From contig NZ_OZ245754.1 in NCBI RefSeq assembly GCF_965227365.1, positions 2,604,001 to 2,668,000 of the forward strand: DNA of 64,000 bases. Direction: 5' to 3'. Positions 17,827 to 26,955 of this stretch are shown here, piece after piece (positions within the stretch are counted from its first letter, which is position 1; each line of letters begins with the position of its first letter). The DNA is from Hwanghaeella sp965227365 (GTDB lineage: Bacteria > Pseudomonadota > Alphaproteobacteria > UBA8366 > Aestuariispiraceae). The notes beneath the pieces were generated by a model, which searched no databases, was not told the DNA's origin, and was given only the letters and a program-made list of their open reading frames with translations. The position numbers and the translations under genes are program-made.

Positions 17827-20705
17827 TCGCGATGTTGCCGTTTGTCGGCGCGCTGTTCCCGGGTCTGATGATCCAGGCAGGCAGGAATGTCTGCGCCGTG
17901 ACAGCGGCCGTGCCGACTGTGCTGGCCTTCACGATGCTGATGATCTGCGCACCCGCCGTGATAGGCGGAGATGTGCTGCATTTCCAGTTGCCCTGGCTGC
18001 CGCAGCTGGGGTTGAACGTGAATTTCTTCCTGGACGGGCTGGGACTGCTGTTTGCCGGACTGATTCTCGGCATCGGCCTGCTGATCATTCTCTACGCGCG
18101 GTTCTATCTGTCGCGGCAGGACCCGATGGGTCAGTTCTATACCTATCTGCTGCTGTTCCAGGGCGCGATGGTCGGGATCGTCCTGTCCGACAACATTCTG
18201 CTGCTGCTGATCTTCTGGGAGTTGACCTCCCTCTCCTCCTTCCTGCTGATCGGGTATTGGAAGCATCTGCCGGAGGGCCGCCAGGGCGCGCGGATGGCGT
18301 TGACCGTGACCGGCATGGGCGGCCTGGCGATGATCGGGGGCATGCTGATCCTGGGCGACATCGCCGGAAGCTACGACCTCAGCGTCATTCTGCAGAACAA
18401 GGATGCGATTCAAGCGTCGCCGCTCTATCTGCCGGCGCTGCTGCTGATTTTGCTCGGCTGCTTCACGAAATCGGCGCAGTTCCCGTTCCATTTCTGGCTG
18501 CCGCACGCCATGGCGGCGCCGACGCCGGTCTCCGCCTATCTGCATTCCGCGACCATGGTGAAAGCGGGTCTTTTCCTGATGGCGCGGATTTGGCCGGTCC
18601 TGGCCGGCACGCCGGAATGGTTCTACATCGTCGCGACGATCGGTCTGATCACCATGGTGCTGGGCGCGCTGATCGCCCTGTTCAAGGATGACCTGAAGGC
18701 GCTGCTGGCCTTTTCCACGGTCAGCCATCTCGGCTTCATCACCATGCTGCTGGGCTTCGGGACACCGATCGCCGCCGTCGTCGCGGTGTTCCACATCATC
18801 AACCATGCGACCTTCAAGGCGGCGCTGTTCATGACCGCCGGGATCGTCGACCACGAGGCCCATACCCGCGACATCAAGCGCCTCGGCGGGTTGCGCCATC
18901 TGATGCCGATCACCTTCACCATCGCCGCCGTCGCGGCCCTGTCGATGGCCGGCATTCCGCCGCTGAACGGCTTCATGTCGAAGGAAATGATGCTGGAGGA
19001 AGCGGCCCATACCGTCTGGGCGGGTTCGCCCTGGCTGGTCCCGGCTTTGGCCACGCTCGGCGCGTTGTTCTCGGTCGCCTATTCCTTCCGCTATATCGCG
19101 CATGTCTTTCTGGGCCCGAAGCGCGAGGATTATCCCGCCAAGCCGCATGATCCCTATCACGGCATGTGGGCGGCACCGGGCTTCCTCGTCCTGCTGGTGG
19201 TGCTGATCGGCCTCGTTCCCAGCCTGGTCGAGCCGCTGGTGCGCACCACCGCCGGGGCGGTCGTCGGCGGCGAGCTGCCCTATTTCTCGCTGAAGCTCTG
19301 GCATGGCGTGACGCCCGCGCTGTTCATGTCGATCGTCGCGGTCGCCGGCGGTGCGGTCCTGCTGAAGGCGCATCCCCTGTTCGCCCCGCGTTGGGAATCC
19401 GCGCCGCGACCGGAGGCGAAGGTCATCTTCGACGCGATCGCCCGCGCGGCGACGCTGTTGAGCCGCGGCGTGACCGACCGTCTGCATGACGGATCGCTGT
19501 CGCGCTTCGCCGCGGTCTTCGCGGTCGCGGTTATCGCGGCCGGCCTGTTCGCCTGGACCGGCGGGGAAGCCGCCGCGCCGGTGCGCGAACCGCTTGAGAT
19601 CGCCGCCGTGCCCGCCATCGGCTGGGCCTTGCTGATCGTCTGCTCCCTGGGGATGGTGGCGCTGCACCACAACCGTCTGCTGGCGTTGATCCTGATGGGC
19701 GTCGTCGGGCTGATCGTTTCCCTCGGCTTCGTCTATTTCTCCGCCCCGGACCTCGCGCTGACGCAGATTTCGGTGGAGGTCGTGACGATCATCCTGCTGC
19801 TGCTTGCGCTCAATTTCCTGCCCAAGACCAGCCCGAAGGAAAGCACGGTCGGACGCCGCCTGCGGGATGGGATCATCGCTTCGGCCGGCGGCCTCGCCCT
19901 GGCCGGGCTGACCTATGCCGTCTTGATGGGCGATTTCGCGCAGGAATCGATCTCCGCCTATCATCTCGAGAATTCCTATTCCGGCGGCGGCGGCACGAAT
20001 GTCGTCAACGTGATCCTGGTCGACTTCCGCGGCTTCGATACGTTCGGCGAGATCATCGTCCTCGGCATCGCGGCCCTGGTGATCTATGCGCTGACGCAAT
20101 CCGTGCTGAGCGGACCGGGCGGACGGTGGCTGGCGAGCGGCGCCCTGGATACGGCGGAGGCCGGCGACCGGCATCCGTTGATGATGGTGATCGCGTCCCG
20201 CGTGATGATGCCGATCGCACTGATGGTCGGCGTCTATATCTTCCTGCGCGGCCATAACGAACCGGGCGGCGGATTCATCGCCGGTCTGGTCGTCGCCATC
20301 GCCCTGGTGATGCAATACATGGCCAGCGGTTTCGCCTGGGCGGTCGCGCGCCAGAGGGTTCCGTATCACAACACGATCGGCCTGGGTGTCCTGGTCGCTT
20401 GCTTCACCGGGGTCGGTGCCTGGTTCGCGGGCCGGCCGTTCCTGACCAGCGATTTCGGCTACGTCACGATCCCGCCCTTGGAGAAATTCGAACTGGCGAC
20501 CGCGATGGCCTTCGATACCGGCGTCTTCCTCTGCGTCATCGGCGCGGTGATGCTGGCGCTGGACAGCCTGTCGAGCATGGCACGACGCGGCGGGGAAACG
20601 GTGAACCTGGTCCCCATGGACATCGATCCGGCCCGGACGGCGGTCGACATGTCGGCCGGGGAACCGTCGGAAACTGCGGCCGTGCCCGCCGGAAAGGAGG
20701 CGTAG
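17796..20705 (+). CDS. mrpA: Mrp Na+/H+ antiporter subunit A fused to subunit B
   Basis: Largest subunit of the multisubunit cation/proton antiporter, related to NuoL of complex I. The 969-aa protein has about 20 membrane segments. The proton-pump core includes the FPFHFWLPHAMAAPTPVSAYLHS segment (about 228-250) and a conserved broken-helix region GIPPLNGFMSKE. After residue about 780 it carries the MnhB domain (YIFLRGHNEPGGGFIAGLV near 810-828), so A and B are one protein as in many alphaproteobacteria. The Mrp complex exchanges cytoplasmic Na+ (or K+) for protons. First gene of the mrp operon; mrpC starts at the next base after its stop. Confidence 0.96.
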   Translation: MESVGTFLPLIAMLPFVGALFPGLMIQAGRNVCAVTAAVPTVLAFTMLMICAPAVIGGDVLHFQLPWLPQLGLNVNFFLDGLGLLFAGLILGIGLLIILYARFYLSRQDPMGQFYTYLLLFQGAMVGIVLSDNILLLLIFWELTSLSSFLLIGYWKHLPEGRQGARMALTVTGMGGLAMIGGMLILGDIAGSYDLSVILQNKDAIQASPLYLPALLLILLGCFTKSAQFPFHFWLPHAMAAPTPVSAYLHSATMVKAGLFLMARIWPVLAGTPEWFYIVATIGLITMVLGALIALFKDDLKALLAFSTVSHLGFITMLLGFGTPIAAVVAVFHIINHATFKAALFMTAGIVDHEAHTRDIKRLGGLRHLMPITFTIAAVAALSMAGIPPLNGFMSKEMMLEEAAHTVWAGSPWLVPALATLGALFSVAYSFRYIAHVFLGPKREDYPAKPHDPYHGMWAAPGFLVLLVVLIGLVPSLVEPLVRTTAGAVVGGELPYFSLKLWHGVTPALFMSIVAVAGGAVLLKAHPLFAPRWESAPRPEAKVIFDAIARAATLLSRGVTDRLHDGSLSRFAAVFAVAVIAAGLFAWTGGEAAAPVREPLEIAAVPAIGWALLIVCSLGMVALHHNRLLALILMGVVGLIVSLGFVYFSAPDLALTQISVEVVTIILLLLALNFLPKTSPKESTVGRRLRDGIIASAGGLALAGLTYAVLMGDFAQESISAYHLENSYSGGGGTNVVNVILVDFRGFDTFGEIIVLGIAALVIYALTQSVLSGPGGRWLASGALDTAEAGDRHPLMMVIASRVMMPIALMVGVYIFLRGHNEPGGGFIAGLVVAIALVMQYMASGFAWAVARQRVPYHNTIGLGVLVACFTGVGAWFAGRPFLTSDFGYVTIPPLEKFELATAMAFDTGVFLCVIGAVMLALDSLSSMARRGGETVNLVPMDIDPARTAVDMSAGEPSETAAVPAGKEA

Positions 20706-21047
20706 ATGGAAATCCTCGTGGCCAGTGCCATCGGCGTTTTGACGGCGGCGGGCCTGTATCTCGTGCTGCGGCTGCGCAGTTTTCCCGTGATCCTGGGAAT
20801 CTCGCTGCTGTCCTATGCGGTTAATGTGTTCCTTTTCGCGACCGGGCGGCTAACGGTGGATCTGCCGCCGGTTCTGAACGACGGCGCCGCCGCCTATACC
20901 GATCCGCTGCCGCAGGCCCTGGTTCTCACGGCCATCGTGATTTCCTTCGGCATGACGGCTGTGGTGGTGCTGCTGGCGCTCGGCGCGTTCCTCTCGGCCC
21001 GGACCGACGAGGTCAATATCGGCGATGATCGAGAGGCAGGTTCATGA
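20706..21047 (+). CDS. mrpC: Mrp antiporter subunit C
   Basis: A 113-aa NuoK-like membrane subunit. Three hydrophobic helices are visible with the typical LRSFPVILGISLLSYAVNVFLF and a second helix holding TAIVISFGMTAVVVLLALGAF. It begins immediately after mrpA/B and overlaps mrpD by four bases (ATGA), so it is translationally coupled. Confidence 0.94.
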   Translation: MEILVASAIGVLTAAGLYLVLRLRSFPVILGISLLSYAVNVFLFATGRLTVDLPPVLNDGAAAYTDPLPQALVLTAIVISFGMTAVVVLLALGAFLSARTDEVNIGDDREAGS

Positions 21048-22591
21048 ATCATTGGATCATTGCCCCGGTTGTCCTGCCGTCCCTGATGGCAGCCCTGATC
21101 GTGGTGGCCATGCGCCATCACCTGAGCCTGCAGCGGGTTTTCTCGCTCGGTGCCTGCGTCGCCCTTGTCGCCATCGCCGTCGGTCTCGTCCTGGAGGCCT
21201 CCTCCGGACGGATCGGCGTTTATGAACTGGGCAATTGGCCCGCCCCGTTCGGTATCGTGCTGGTACTGGATCGCCTCTCCGCGTTGATGGTTCTGATCAC
21301 GGCGGTGCTGGCTTTCATCACCGCGCTTTACGCCATCGGATCGGGCTGGGATTCCCGCGGGCAGCATTTCCATGCCCTGTTCCAGTTCCAGCTGATGGGG
21401 ATCTTCGGCGCCTTTCTGACCGGCGACGCCTTCAACCTCTTCGTCTTCTTCGAGGTTTTGCTGATCGCCTCCTACGGGCTGATGATCCATGCCGGCGGCC
21501 GCCGCCGGTTCCGGGCCGGTCTGCAATACGTGCTCTACAACCTGCTCGGCTCGACGCTGTTCCTGTTCGCGCTGGGCACGCTCTATGCCGTCACCGGAAC
21601 GCTGAACATGGCCGACCTGGCGGTGCGCGTGGCGGAACTTCCGGCGGACGACACCGCCCTTCTGCGGGTCGGCGCGATGCTGCTGCTGCTGGTCTTCGCA
21701 ATCAAGGCCGCCGTATTGCCGCTTCACTTCTGGCTGCCGGAAACTTATGCCGAAGCCCCCGCCCCCGTCGCTGCCCTGTTCGCGATCATGACCAAGGTCG
21801 GCGCCTACGCGATCCTGCGGATGTATACCCTGGTCTTCGGGCCGGATGCCGCGGTGGTTGGCAACCTGCTCGATCCCTGGTTCCTGGGCGTCACCCTGGC
21901 GACCCTGACGATCGGCATGATCGGTGTGCTGGGCGCCAGCGGCCTGGGACGGCTGGCGGCCTTCTCCGCCATCGGCTCGATGGGCACGCTGCTGATTGCA
22001 ATCTCGGTCTTCACGCCTGAGACGACGCAAGCGGCGCTGTACTACATGATCCATTCGACGATCGCGGGCGCGATGTTGTTCCTGGTGGTCGATCTGGTAC
22101 GCGAACGCCGCGGCGACATCGGCGATGCGCTTGTCCCCGGACCGGCTTTGGCCCAGCACGGCATGATCGCGTCCCTATTCTTCGCCGCCGCCATCGCCAG
22201 CGCCGGCATGCCGCCGCTATCCGGTTTCATCGGTAAGCTGATGATCCTCGATGCGGTGCGCGTCAGCGACGACGTCTGGCTGATCTGGGCCTTCATATTG
22301 GCAACCACGCTGGTCGCGGTCCTCGGCTTCGCCCAGGCAGGCAGCAAGGTCTTCTGGAAGACGACGGAACCGGATGCCGCATCGCCGCCGGAAGAGCCCG
22401 CACCGCAACCATCGCAGCCCTCGCCTTCACCGGCCGCTTCTGCACTGCCTTTGACCGCGACGGGCCTGCTTTTGGCGGCCACCGTCCTGCTCAGCGTCTT
22501 CGCCGGTCCGGTGAACGAATTCCTGGGCGCGACCGCCAGCCAGCTTTTCACTCCGGAGATCTATATCTCCGGCGTCCTCGGCGCACGGTAA
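21044..22591 (+). CDS. mrpD: Mrp antiporter subunit D
   Basis: A 515-aa NuoN/NuoM-like proton-translocating membrane subunit with about 14 helices. Conserved signature segments are GDAFNLFVFFEVLLIASYGL (about 127-146), the LPLHFWLPETYAEAPAPVAALF motif and GMPPLSGFIGKL. A proline/alanine-rich loop (about 446-468) precedes the last helices. Overlaps mrpC by four bases and is followed by mrpE after 13 bases. Confidence 0.95.
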   Translation: MNHWIIAPVVLPSLMAALIVVAMRHHLSLQRVFSLGACVALVAIAVGLVLEASSGRIGVYELGNWPAPFGIVLVLDRLSALMVLITAVLAFITALYAIGSGWDSRGQHFHALFQFQLMGIFGAFLTGDAFNLFVFFEVLLIASYGLMIHAGGRRRFRAGLQYVLYNLLGSTLFLFALGTLYAVTGTLNMADLAVRVAELPADDTALLRVGAMLLLLVFAIKAAVLPLHFWLPETYAEAPAPVAALFAIMTKVGAYAILRMYTLVFGPDAAVVGNLLDPWFLGVTLATLTIGMIGVLGASGLGRLAAFSAIGSMGTLLIAISVFTPETTQAALYYMIHSTIAGAMLFLVVDLVRERRGDIGDALVPGPALAQHGMIASLFFAAAIASAGMPPLSGFIGKLMILDAVRVSDDVWLIWAFILATTLVAVLGFAQAGSKVFWKTTEPDAASPPEEPAPQPSQPSPSPAASALPLTATGLLLAATVLLSVFAGPVNEFLGATASQLFTPEIYISGVLGAR

Positions 22592-22604
22592 GGGAGGCAC
22601 GACG

Positions 22605-23096
22605 ATGTTCCGCAAGATCCTGCCGCATCCCCTGCTCACGCTGCTGCTGATCGTGGTCTGGCAGATGCTGATGAATTCCTTCAGCCTCGGCAATCTGGTC
22701 CTCGGCGTGATCCTGGGTCTCGCGATCCCGATCATGACGGCCCCTTACTGGCCGAACCGCCCGCGCCTGGCCAACCTGCCCAAGATCGTCGAATACGTTC
22801 TGATCGTGCTGTGGGATATCGTCGTGGCCAATGTCATCGTCGCGCAGATCATCCTGTTCAAACGCAACAGCGACATGCAGCCCAATTGGGTGACGATCCC
22901 GCTAGATATCCGTACGCCGGAAGCGATCACGGTGCTGGCCGGGACGATCACGATGACGCCCGGCACCGTCTCCAGCGATGTCTCGGCCTGCGGACGCAGT
23001 CTGTTGATCCATTGCCTGCATGCGCCGGACCCCGATTCAGTGCGGGACGAGATCAAGGAGCGTTATGAACGCCGCCTGAAGGAGATTTTCGAATGA
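22605..23096 (+). CDS. mrpE: Mrp antiporter subunit E
   Basis: A 163-aa subunit with two or three N-terminal helices and a cytoplasmic C-terminal domain. The family-typical ITVLAGTITMTPGTVSSDV (about 106-124) is present, followed by HCLHAPDPD. It overlaps mrpF by four bases (ATGA). Confidence 0.94.
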   Translation: MFRKILPHPLLTLLLIVVWQMLMNSFSLGNLVLGVILGLAIPIMTAPYWPNRPRLANLPKIVEYVLIVLWDIVVANVIVAQIILFKRNSDMQPNWVTIPLDIRTPEAITVLAGTITMTPGTVSSDVSACGRSLLIHCLHAPDPDSVRDEIKERYERRLKEIFE

Positions 23097-23362
23097 TCCA
23101 TTATGCGTTGATCTTCGCCCTGGCCTGTTTCGGACTGGCGCTGCTGATGAATCTCTACCGCGTCGTGAAGGCGCCCGGCGTCGGCGATCGAATTCTCGCG
23201 CTGGATACGATGGTGATCAATTCGATCGCATTGCTCGGCCTGTACGGCATCCTGCAGGGCAGCGCGATCTATTTCGAGGCCTCCATGCTGCTCGCCATGA
23301 CCGGTTTCATTTCCACCGTCGCCTATACGCGCTTCCTGCTGCGCGGCGACATCATCGAGTAA
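23093..23362 (+). CDS. mrpF: Mrp antiporter subunit F
   Basis: An 89-aa subunit of three transmembrane helices with the conserved RVVKAPGVGDRILALDTM (about 23-40), matching MnhF/MrpF. Starts inside the end of mrpE and is followed by mrpG after 14 bases, with AAGGAAGGAG as ribosome-binding sequence for mrpG. Confidence 0.93.
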   Translation: MIHYALIFALACFGLALLMNLYRVVKAPGVGDRILALDTMVINSIALLGLYGILQGSAIYFEASMLLAMTGFISTVAYTRFLLRGDIIE

Positions 23363-23376
23363 GGAAGGAGACCGGC

Positions 23377-23763
23377 ATGGACATGGTCGTGGAAATCCTG
23401 ATCTCCGCCTGCCTCGTCATCGGCGGGATATTCGGTTTCGTCGGCTCCCTCGGGCTGATCAAGCTGCCGGATCCAATGACCCGTCTGCATGCGCCGACGA
23501 AGGCCACCACCCTTGGCGTCGGCGGCGTGTTGATCGCGTCCATGCTCTATTTCCTGTTTCTGGGCGGGGGCCTGTCCTTCCACGAATTGCTGATCACGCT
23601 GTTCCTGTTCCTGACCGCCCCAATCACGGCCAATTTCATCGCCAAAACCCATTTGCACAGGAACGAGACCACGAAGACGCTGCCGGAAACCGGTACGGAA
23701 CGTCCCTGGGCAACCTATGAAAGCGACGAGGCCCGCGCAGAAGCGGAAGGCAAGCAAACCTGA
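23377..23763 (+). CDS. mrpG: Mrp antiporter subunit G
   Basis: A 128-aa last subunit of the complex. The N-terminal helix is followed by the conserved GSLGLIKLPDPMTRLHAPTKA (about 24-44) and two further helices; the C-terminal 30 residues are charged and cytoplasmic. Ends the mrp operon. Confidence 0.94.
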   Translation: MDMVVEILISACLVIGGIFGFVGSLGLIKLPDPMTRLHAPTKATTLGVGGVLIASMLYFLFLGGGLSFHELLITLFLFLTAPITANFIAKTHLHRNETTKTLPETGTERPWATYESDEARAEAEGKQT

Positions 23764-23896
23764 CCGCCGGCTTTTCAAAGCAAATGCGGGGCGGCCGGAC
23801 ACAAACAGTCCAGTAATCCTTGCAACCGGACGTACAATAATAAGGTATTTTTGCGTCGGCCCGTCGTGTAGTCATGCGTGACACGAGGGATTCCAA

Positions 23897-25309
23897 GTGC
23901 CGAACAACGTGTCTGTTAACAAGAGCATGGCCCTGTTCGCCGACCTGCGAACAGGCAGCAGCCTTGCAGAGGTCGATGCCGCGGTCGCGAAGGTCGTCGA
24001 AGCCCTGGTCGCGAGCGTCAAGGCAGCGTCGGACATGCGTGCCGCACGGCGTGATGTCGCGAACCTTCTCGACTATCTGCACGCCTTGAAGACATCCCGC
24101 CATCCCGGCCGGGTCCAATTGGCAACCGCGTTGGGCGAACGGATCCTGCCGCTTCTGTACGAACCGGAACCCGCCGAAACCGCCGTCAAAGACGACTATC
24201 CGTTCCTGGAGGAAGAGGCCGCCGTGGTCGAACGGGGGGCGGAGATCATGGGCGACGTTATTACCTTTCTATGCGCGCGCGATCGCCAGCATCCCCGGCG
24301 CGGCAAGCAGGTGCGGGATGACGGGATCCCGCCGCTATTCCTGTTTGCGCCGGAATTCCGCGAAGGGTTTCGCCGATTGTTGTCCGTTCTGGTCCGCAGC
24401 TACATGCGGAACAAACACAGCGAAACAGCGGTCTATAAGCAGGTTCGCGACGTCCTGTCCGGGAAGACGGTCGGCGATGTTTCGCGATACGATCGGCAGA
24501 TAAACAATCTGGTCAGGACCGCCCTGGACCGAGCGCAGGAACATCACGGCAAGGCGCGGGCGGCCGCGGAACAAAGTCAGGCCGAAAGCCAGTCCATGGG
24601 CACGGCTGGCGAAGGAAACAGCGCCACGCCCGAGGTTTCGCCGGAACAGGAAGCGGCCCGTGACGCCTTCGAAACGGCCCATCTGCACGCCCAGGACGCG
24701 GGCTACTTCCTGCCCTACTCCCTGGATTTCGAAATTCTGGCCCAGATCTACACGCTCGATAGAAAACTGATTGCCCAAGGCCTGGTCGCTCTCGGGCACG
24801 CCGTCGTTCAGGCCGAGACCGAAAACTACGTGATCCGACAGATCGATCGACTGAACGATACCCACGACCTCGTCCATTTCGACGTCACCGTGCTGAGCGC
24901 TTTTCTATATGGCAACAAGGTGGAGCGGATCAGCTACAAGCAGATGCACGACGCCTGCCTGGGCGCGGCACCGTCCCGCGCGGTGATGCTGCGCATGCGT
25001 CCCCTGCTGGTCGCGGAACTGGCCCGGCGCCCGCATCAACTGGCCCGCCGGCTTGTCACGTTGTCGGAGGACAAAAGTGTCGGCCGCGAAGACTACGAGG
25101 CCCATGCAGACCTTTTCACCCGTTGGCTGGCGAGCTTGAACGGGCGTCGCTTCGAAGACGAGATATCGGGATGCATCACCCTTATCGAAGGAAACCAAAT
25201 CCTGAAACCCGTCGTAGATTGGATATATTCTTCGAGACGGGATCCGGATCTGGCCCCGATGGCGATCAACGACGTTTCCATCCGCAGGGACGAGATTTTC
25301 CGCCGATAA
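23897..25309 (+). CDS. Conserved-looking protein of unknown function, 470 aa
   Basis: No family recognised. The start is GTG at 23897 with GAGGG seven bases before it. The protein is soluble and mainly helical: an N-terminal helical region with Ala-rich segments (about 20-75), a basic middle part (about 125-210), a Gln/Glu/Ser-rich low-complexity linker (about 214-245), and a C-terminal region (about 250-470) with a possible HTH-like segment near ERISYKQMHDACLG. Base composition and codon use match the neighbours, so it appears native. It stands alone between the mrp operon and the FAD oxidase. Confidence 0.7.
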   Translation: MPNNVSVNKSMALFADLRTGSSLAEVDAAVAKVVEALVASVKAASDMRAARRDVANLLDYLHALKTSRHPGRVQLATALGERILPLLYEPEPAETAVKDDYPFLEEEAAVVERGAEIMGDVITFLCARDRQHPRRGKQVRDDGIPPLFLFAPEFREGFRRLLSVLVRSYMRNKHSETAVYKQVRDVLSGKTVGDVSRYDRQINNLVRTALDRAQEHHGKARAAAEQSQAESQSMGTAGEGNSATPEVSPEQEAARDAFETAHLHAQDAGYFLPYSLDFEILAQIYTLDRKLIAQGLVALGHAVVQAETENYVIRQIDRLNDTHDLVHFDVTVLSAFLYGNKVERISYKQMHDACLGAAPSRAVMLRMRPLLVAELARRPHQLARRLVTLSEDKSVGREDYEAHADLFTRWLASLNGRRFEDEISGCITLIEGNQILKPVVDWIYSSRRDPDLAPMAINDVSIRRDEIFRR

Positions 25310-25430
25310 TGGTGCCGCCGATTAATCGCGCGGCGGCGAAGCAGTCTTAACGCGACGCGACCTCGCCAAACCGGCGCGCGCGGTCTAAATTGGGGTTATA
25401 ATATTTGCCCCATAAACCTTGGAAGAAACG

Positions 25431-26885
25431 ATGGCGCCCGATGGAAATGGTGGCCGCGCCCAAACAAGCGTGGCCGATGAAGTACTGAACAAGCTGAAAG
25501 ACGTTGTTGGCCCGAAAGGCTGGTCGCAGGACGCGGACACGCTGGCGCCGCTGCTGGTCGATACGCGCGGTTACTATCATGGGGCCTGCGCGCTTCTCGT
25601 CCGGCCGGAAACGACCGACCAGGTCGCCACGATCATGAAGATCTGCCACGAGGCCGGGGTTCCCGTCGTTCCCCAGGGCGGCAACACCAGCCGTGTCGGC
25701 TCCGCCACCCCGGATGAAAGCGGAGGGTCGGTCCTGTTGTCGCTGGCCCGCATGAACAAGGTGCGGGAAGTAGACCCGGTCGATTATACGATGACGGTCG
25801 AGGCGGGCTGCGTGTTGAAGGACCTTCAGGACGCGGCCGAGGCCGAGGACCGCCTTTTCCCGCTCAGCCTGGGCGCGGAAGGCTCCTGCATGATCGGCGG
25901 CAACATCGCCTCCAATGCCGGCGGCATCAATGTCTTGCGCTACGGTAACACGCGCGATCTCGTGCTCGGCCTGGAAGTGGTCCTGCCCAATGGGGAAATC
26001 TGGAACGGTCTGCGCCGGTTGCGGAAGGACAATACCGGCTACGACCTGAAACAGCTTTTCATCGGGTCCGAAGGCACATTGGGCATTGTCACCGCCGCGG
26101 TGCTGAAACTGTTCCCCCTGCCGAAGGAACGGGCGACCGCCTTGTGCGCGATCCGCGATCTGGATGCCTGCCTGGACCTTCTGGCCCGCGCCCGCGCGGC
26201 CAGCGGCGACGCCTTGAGCAGTTTCGAATTGCTGGCCGGCATCACGCTGGACTTCGCCTATCAGCATATCGATACCGCCAAGCGGGCGATGGAAGGCAGT
26301 TACGATTGGAACGTATTGTTCGAATTTTCCGGACTGGAACCCGGACATCGCATGAACGACGCCTTGGAAACCATGCTGGAAAAGGCCTTCGAGGACGGCG
26401 TCGTCATCGACGCGGTCATCGCCCAATCTGAACAACAGCGCGCTGATATATGGTTCCTGCGGGAAGCGGTCGTGGAAGCGCAAGCGGCCGAAGGCGCCTC
26501 GATCAAGCACGATGTGTCGGTCCCTGTCAGCAAGGTGCCGGATTTCATCCGCCGCTCGAACGAGGCCTTGCTGGAATTCATGCCCGGCATCCGCCCCTAC
26601 CCGTTCGGACATGTCGGTGACGGCAATATCCACTACAACGTCACCCAGCCCAAGGATATGGATCCGGACGCTTTCATGGCCGTGTCGCCGCAGGTTCACG
26701 ACATCGTCCACGGCATCACCGCCGATCTGAACGGATCCATCAGCGCGGAACACGGCATCGGTCAACTCAAGCGCGACGAGTTGAAACGCTATAAGGCCAA
26801 GCTTGAACTGGACCTGATGCGGCAAGTGAAAACGATGCTGGACCCCCAGGGTTTGATGAACCCGGGCAAGGTGTTAGACATCTGA
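25431..26885 (+). CDS. FAD-linked oxidase, D-2-hydroxyacid dehydrogenase type
   Basis: A 484-aa flavoprotein of the VAO/PCMH superfamily, close to D-lactate/D-2-hydroxyglutarate dehydrogenases. The FAD-binding domain has VPVVPQGGNTSRVGSATP (about 80-97), LGAEGSCMIGGNIASNAGG (about 146-164) and GSEGTLGIVT; the C-terminal cap carries the metal/substrate residues in GHVGDGNIHYN (about 394-404) and the terminal SAEHGIGQLKR. ATG 25431 is preferred over TTG 25419 because GGAAG lies five bases before it. The acceptor is unknown; D-lactate or D-2-hydroxyglutarate are the obvious candidates. Confidence 0.9.
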   Translation: MAPDGNGGRAQTSVADEVLNKLKDVVGPKGWSQDADTLAPLLVDTRGYYHGACALLVRPETTDQVATIMKICHEAGVPVVPQGGNTSRVGSATPDESGGSVLLSLARMNKVREVDPVDYTMTVEAGCVLKDLQDAAEAEDRLFPLSLGAEGSCMIGGNIASNAGGINVLRYGNTRDLVLGLEVVLPNGEIWNGLRRLRKDNTGYDLKQLFIGSEGTLGIVTAAVLKLFPLPKERATALCAIRDLDACLDLLARARAASGDALSSFELLAGITLDFAYQHIDTAKRAMEGSYDWNVLFEFSGLEPGHRMNDALETMLEKAFEDGVVIDAVIAQSEQQRADIWFLREAVVEAQAAEGASIKHDVSVPVSKVPDFIRRSNEALLEFMPGIRPYPFGHVGDGNIHYNVTQPKDMDPDAFMAVSPQVHDIVHGITADLNGSISAEHGIGQLKRDELKRYKAKLELDLMRQVKTMLDPQGLMNPGKVLDI

Positions 26886-26955
26886 TCCGAAAAATCCGCG
26901 GGGCGTTCGCGCGCCGAGACCGACGACCTATGACAATGCCAGGGAGCCGTTTTTC

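Noticed and set aside
17700..20369. 889-aa minus-strand open frame antisense to mrpA
   Set aside because: It is the mirror of the mrpA coding frame in GC-rich DNA. Its translation is rich in Gln, His, Arg and Asp without any domain, which is typical of a shadow frame.
20894..22159. 421-aa minus-strand open frame over mrpC/mrpD
   Set aside because: Antisense to well-conserved antiporter subunits, no recognisable protein content.
25347..26825. 492-aa minus-strand open frame over the FAD oxidase
   Set aside because: It is a shadow of the conserved FAD-linked oxidase frame on the plus strand.
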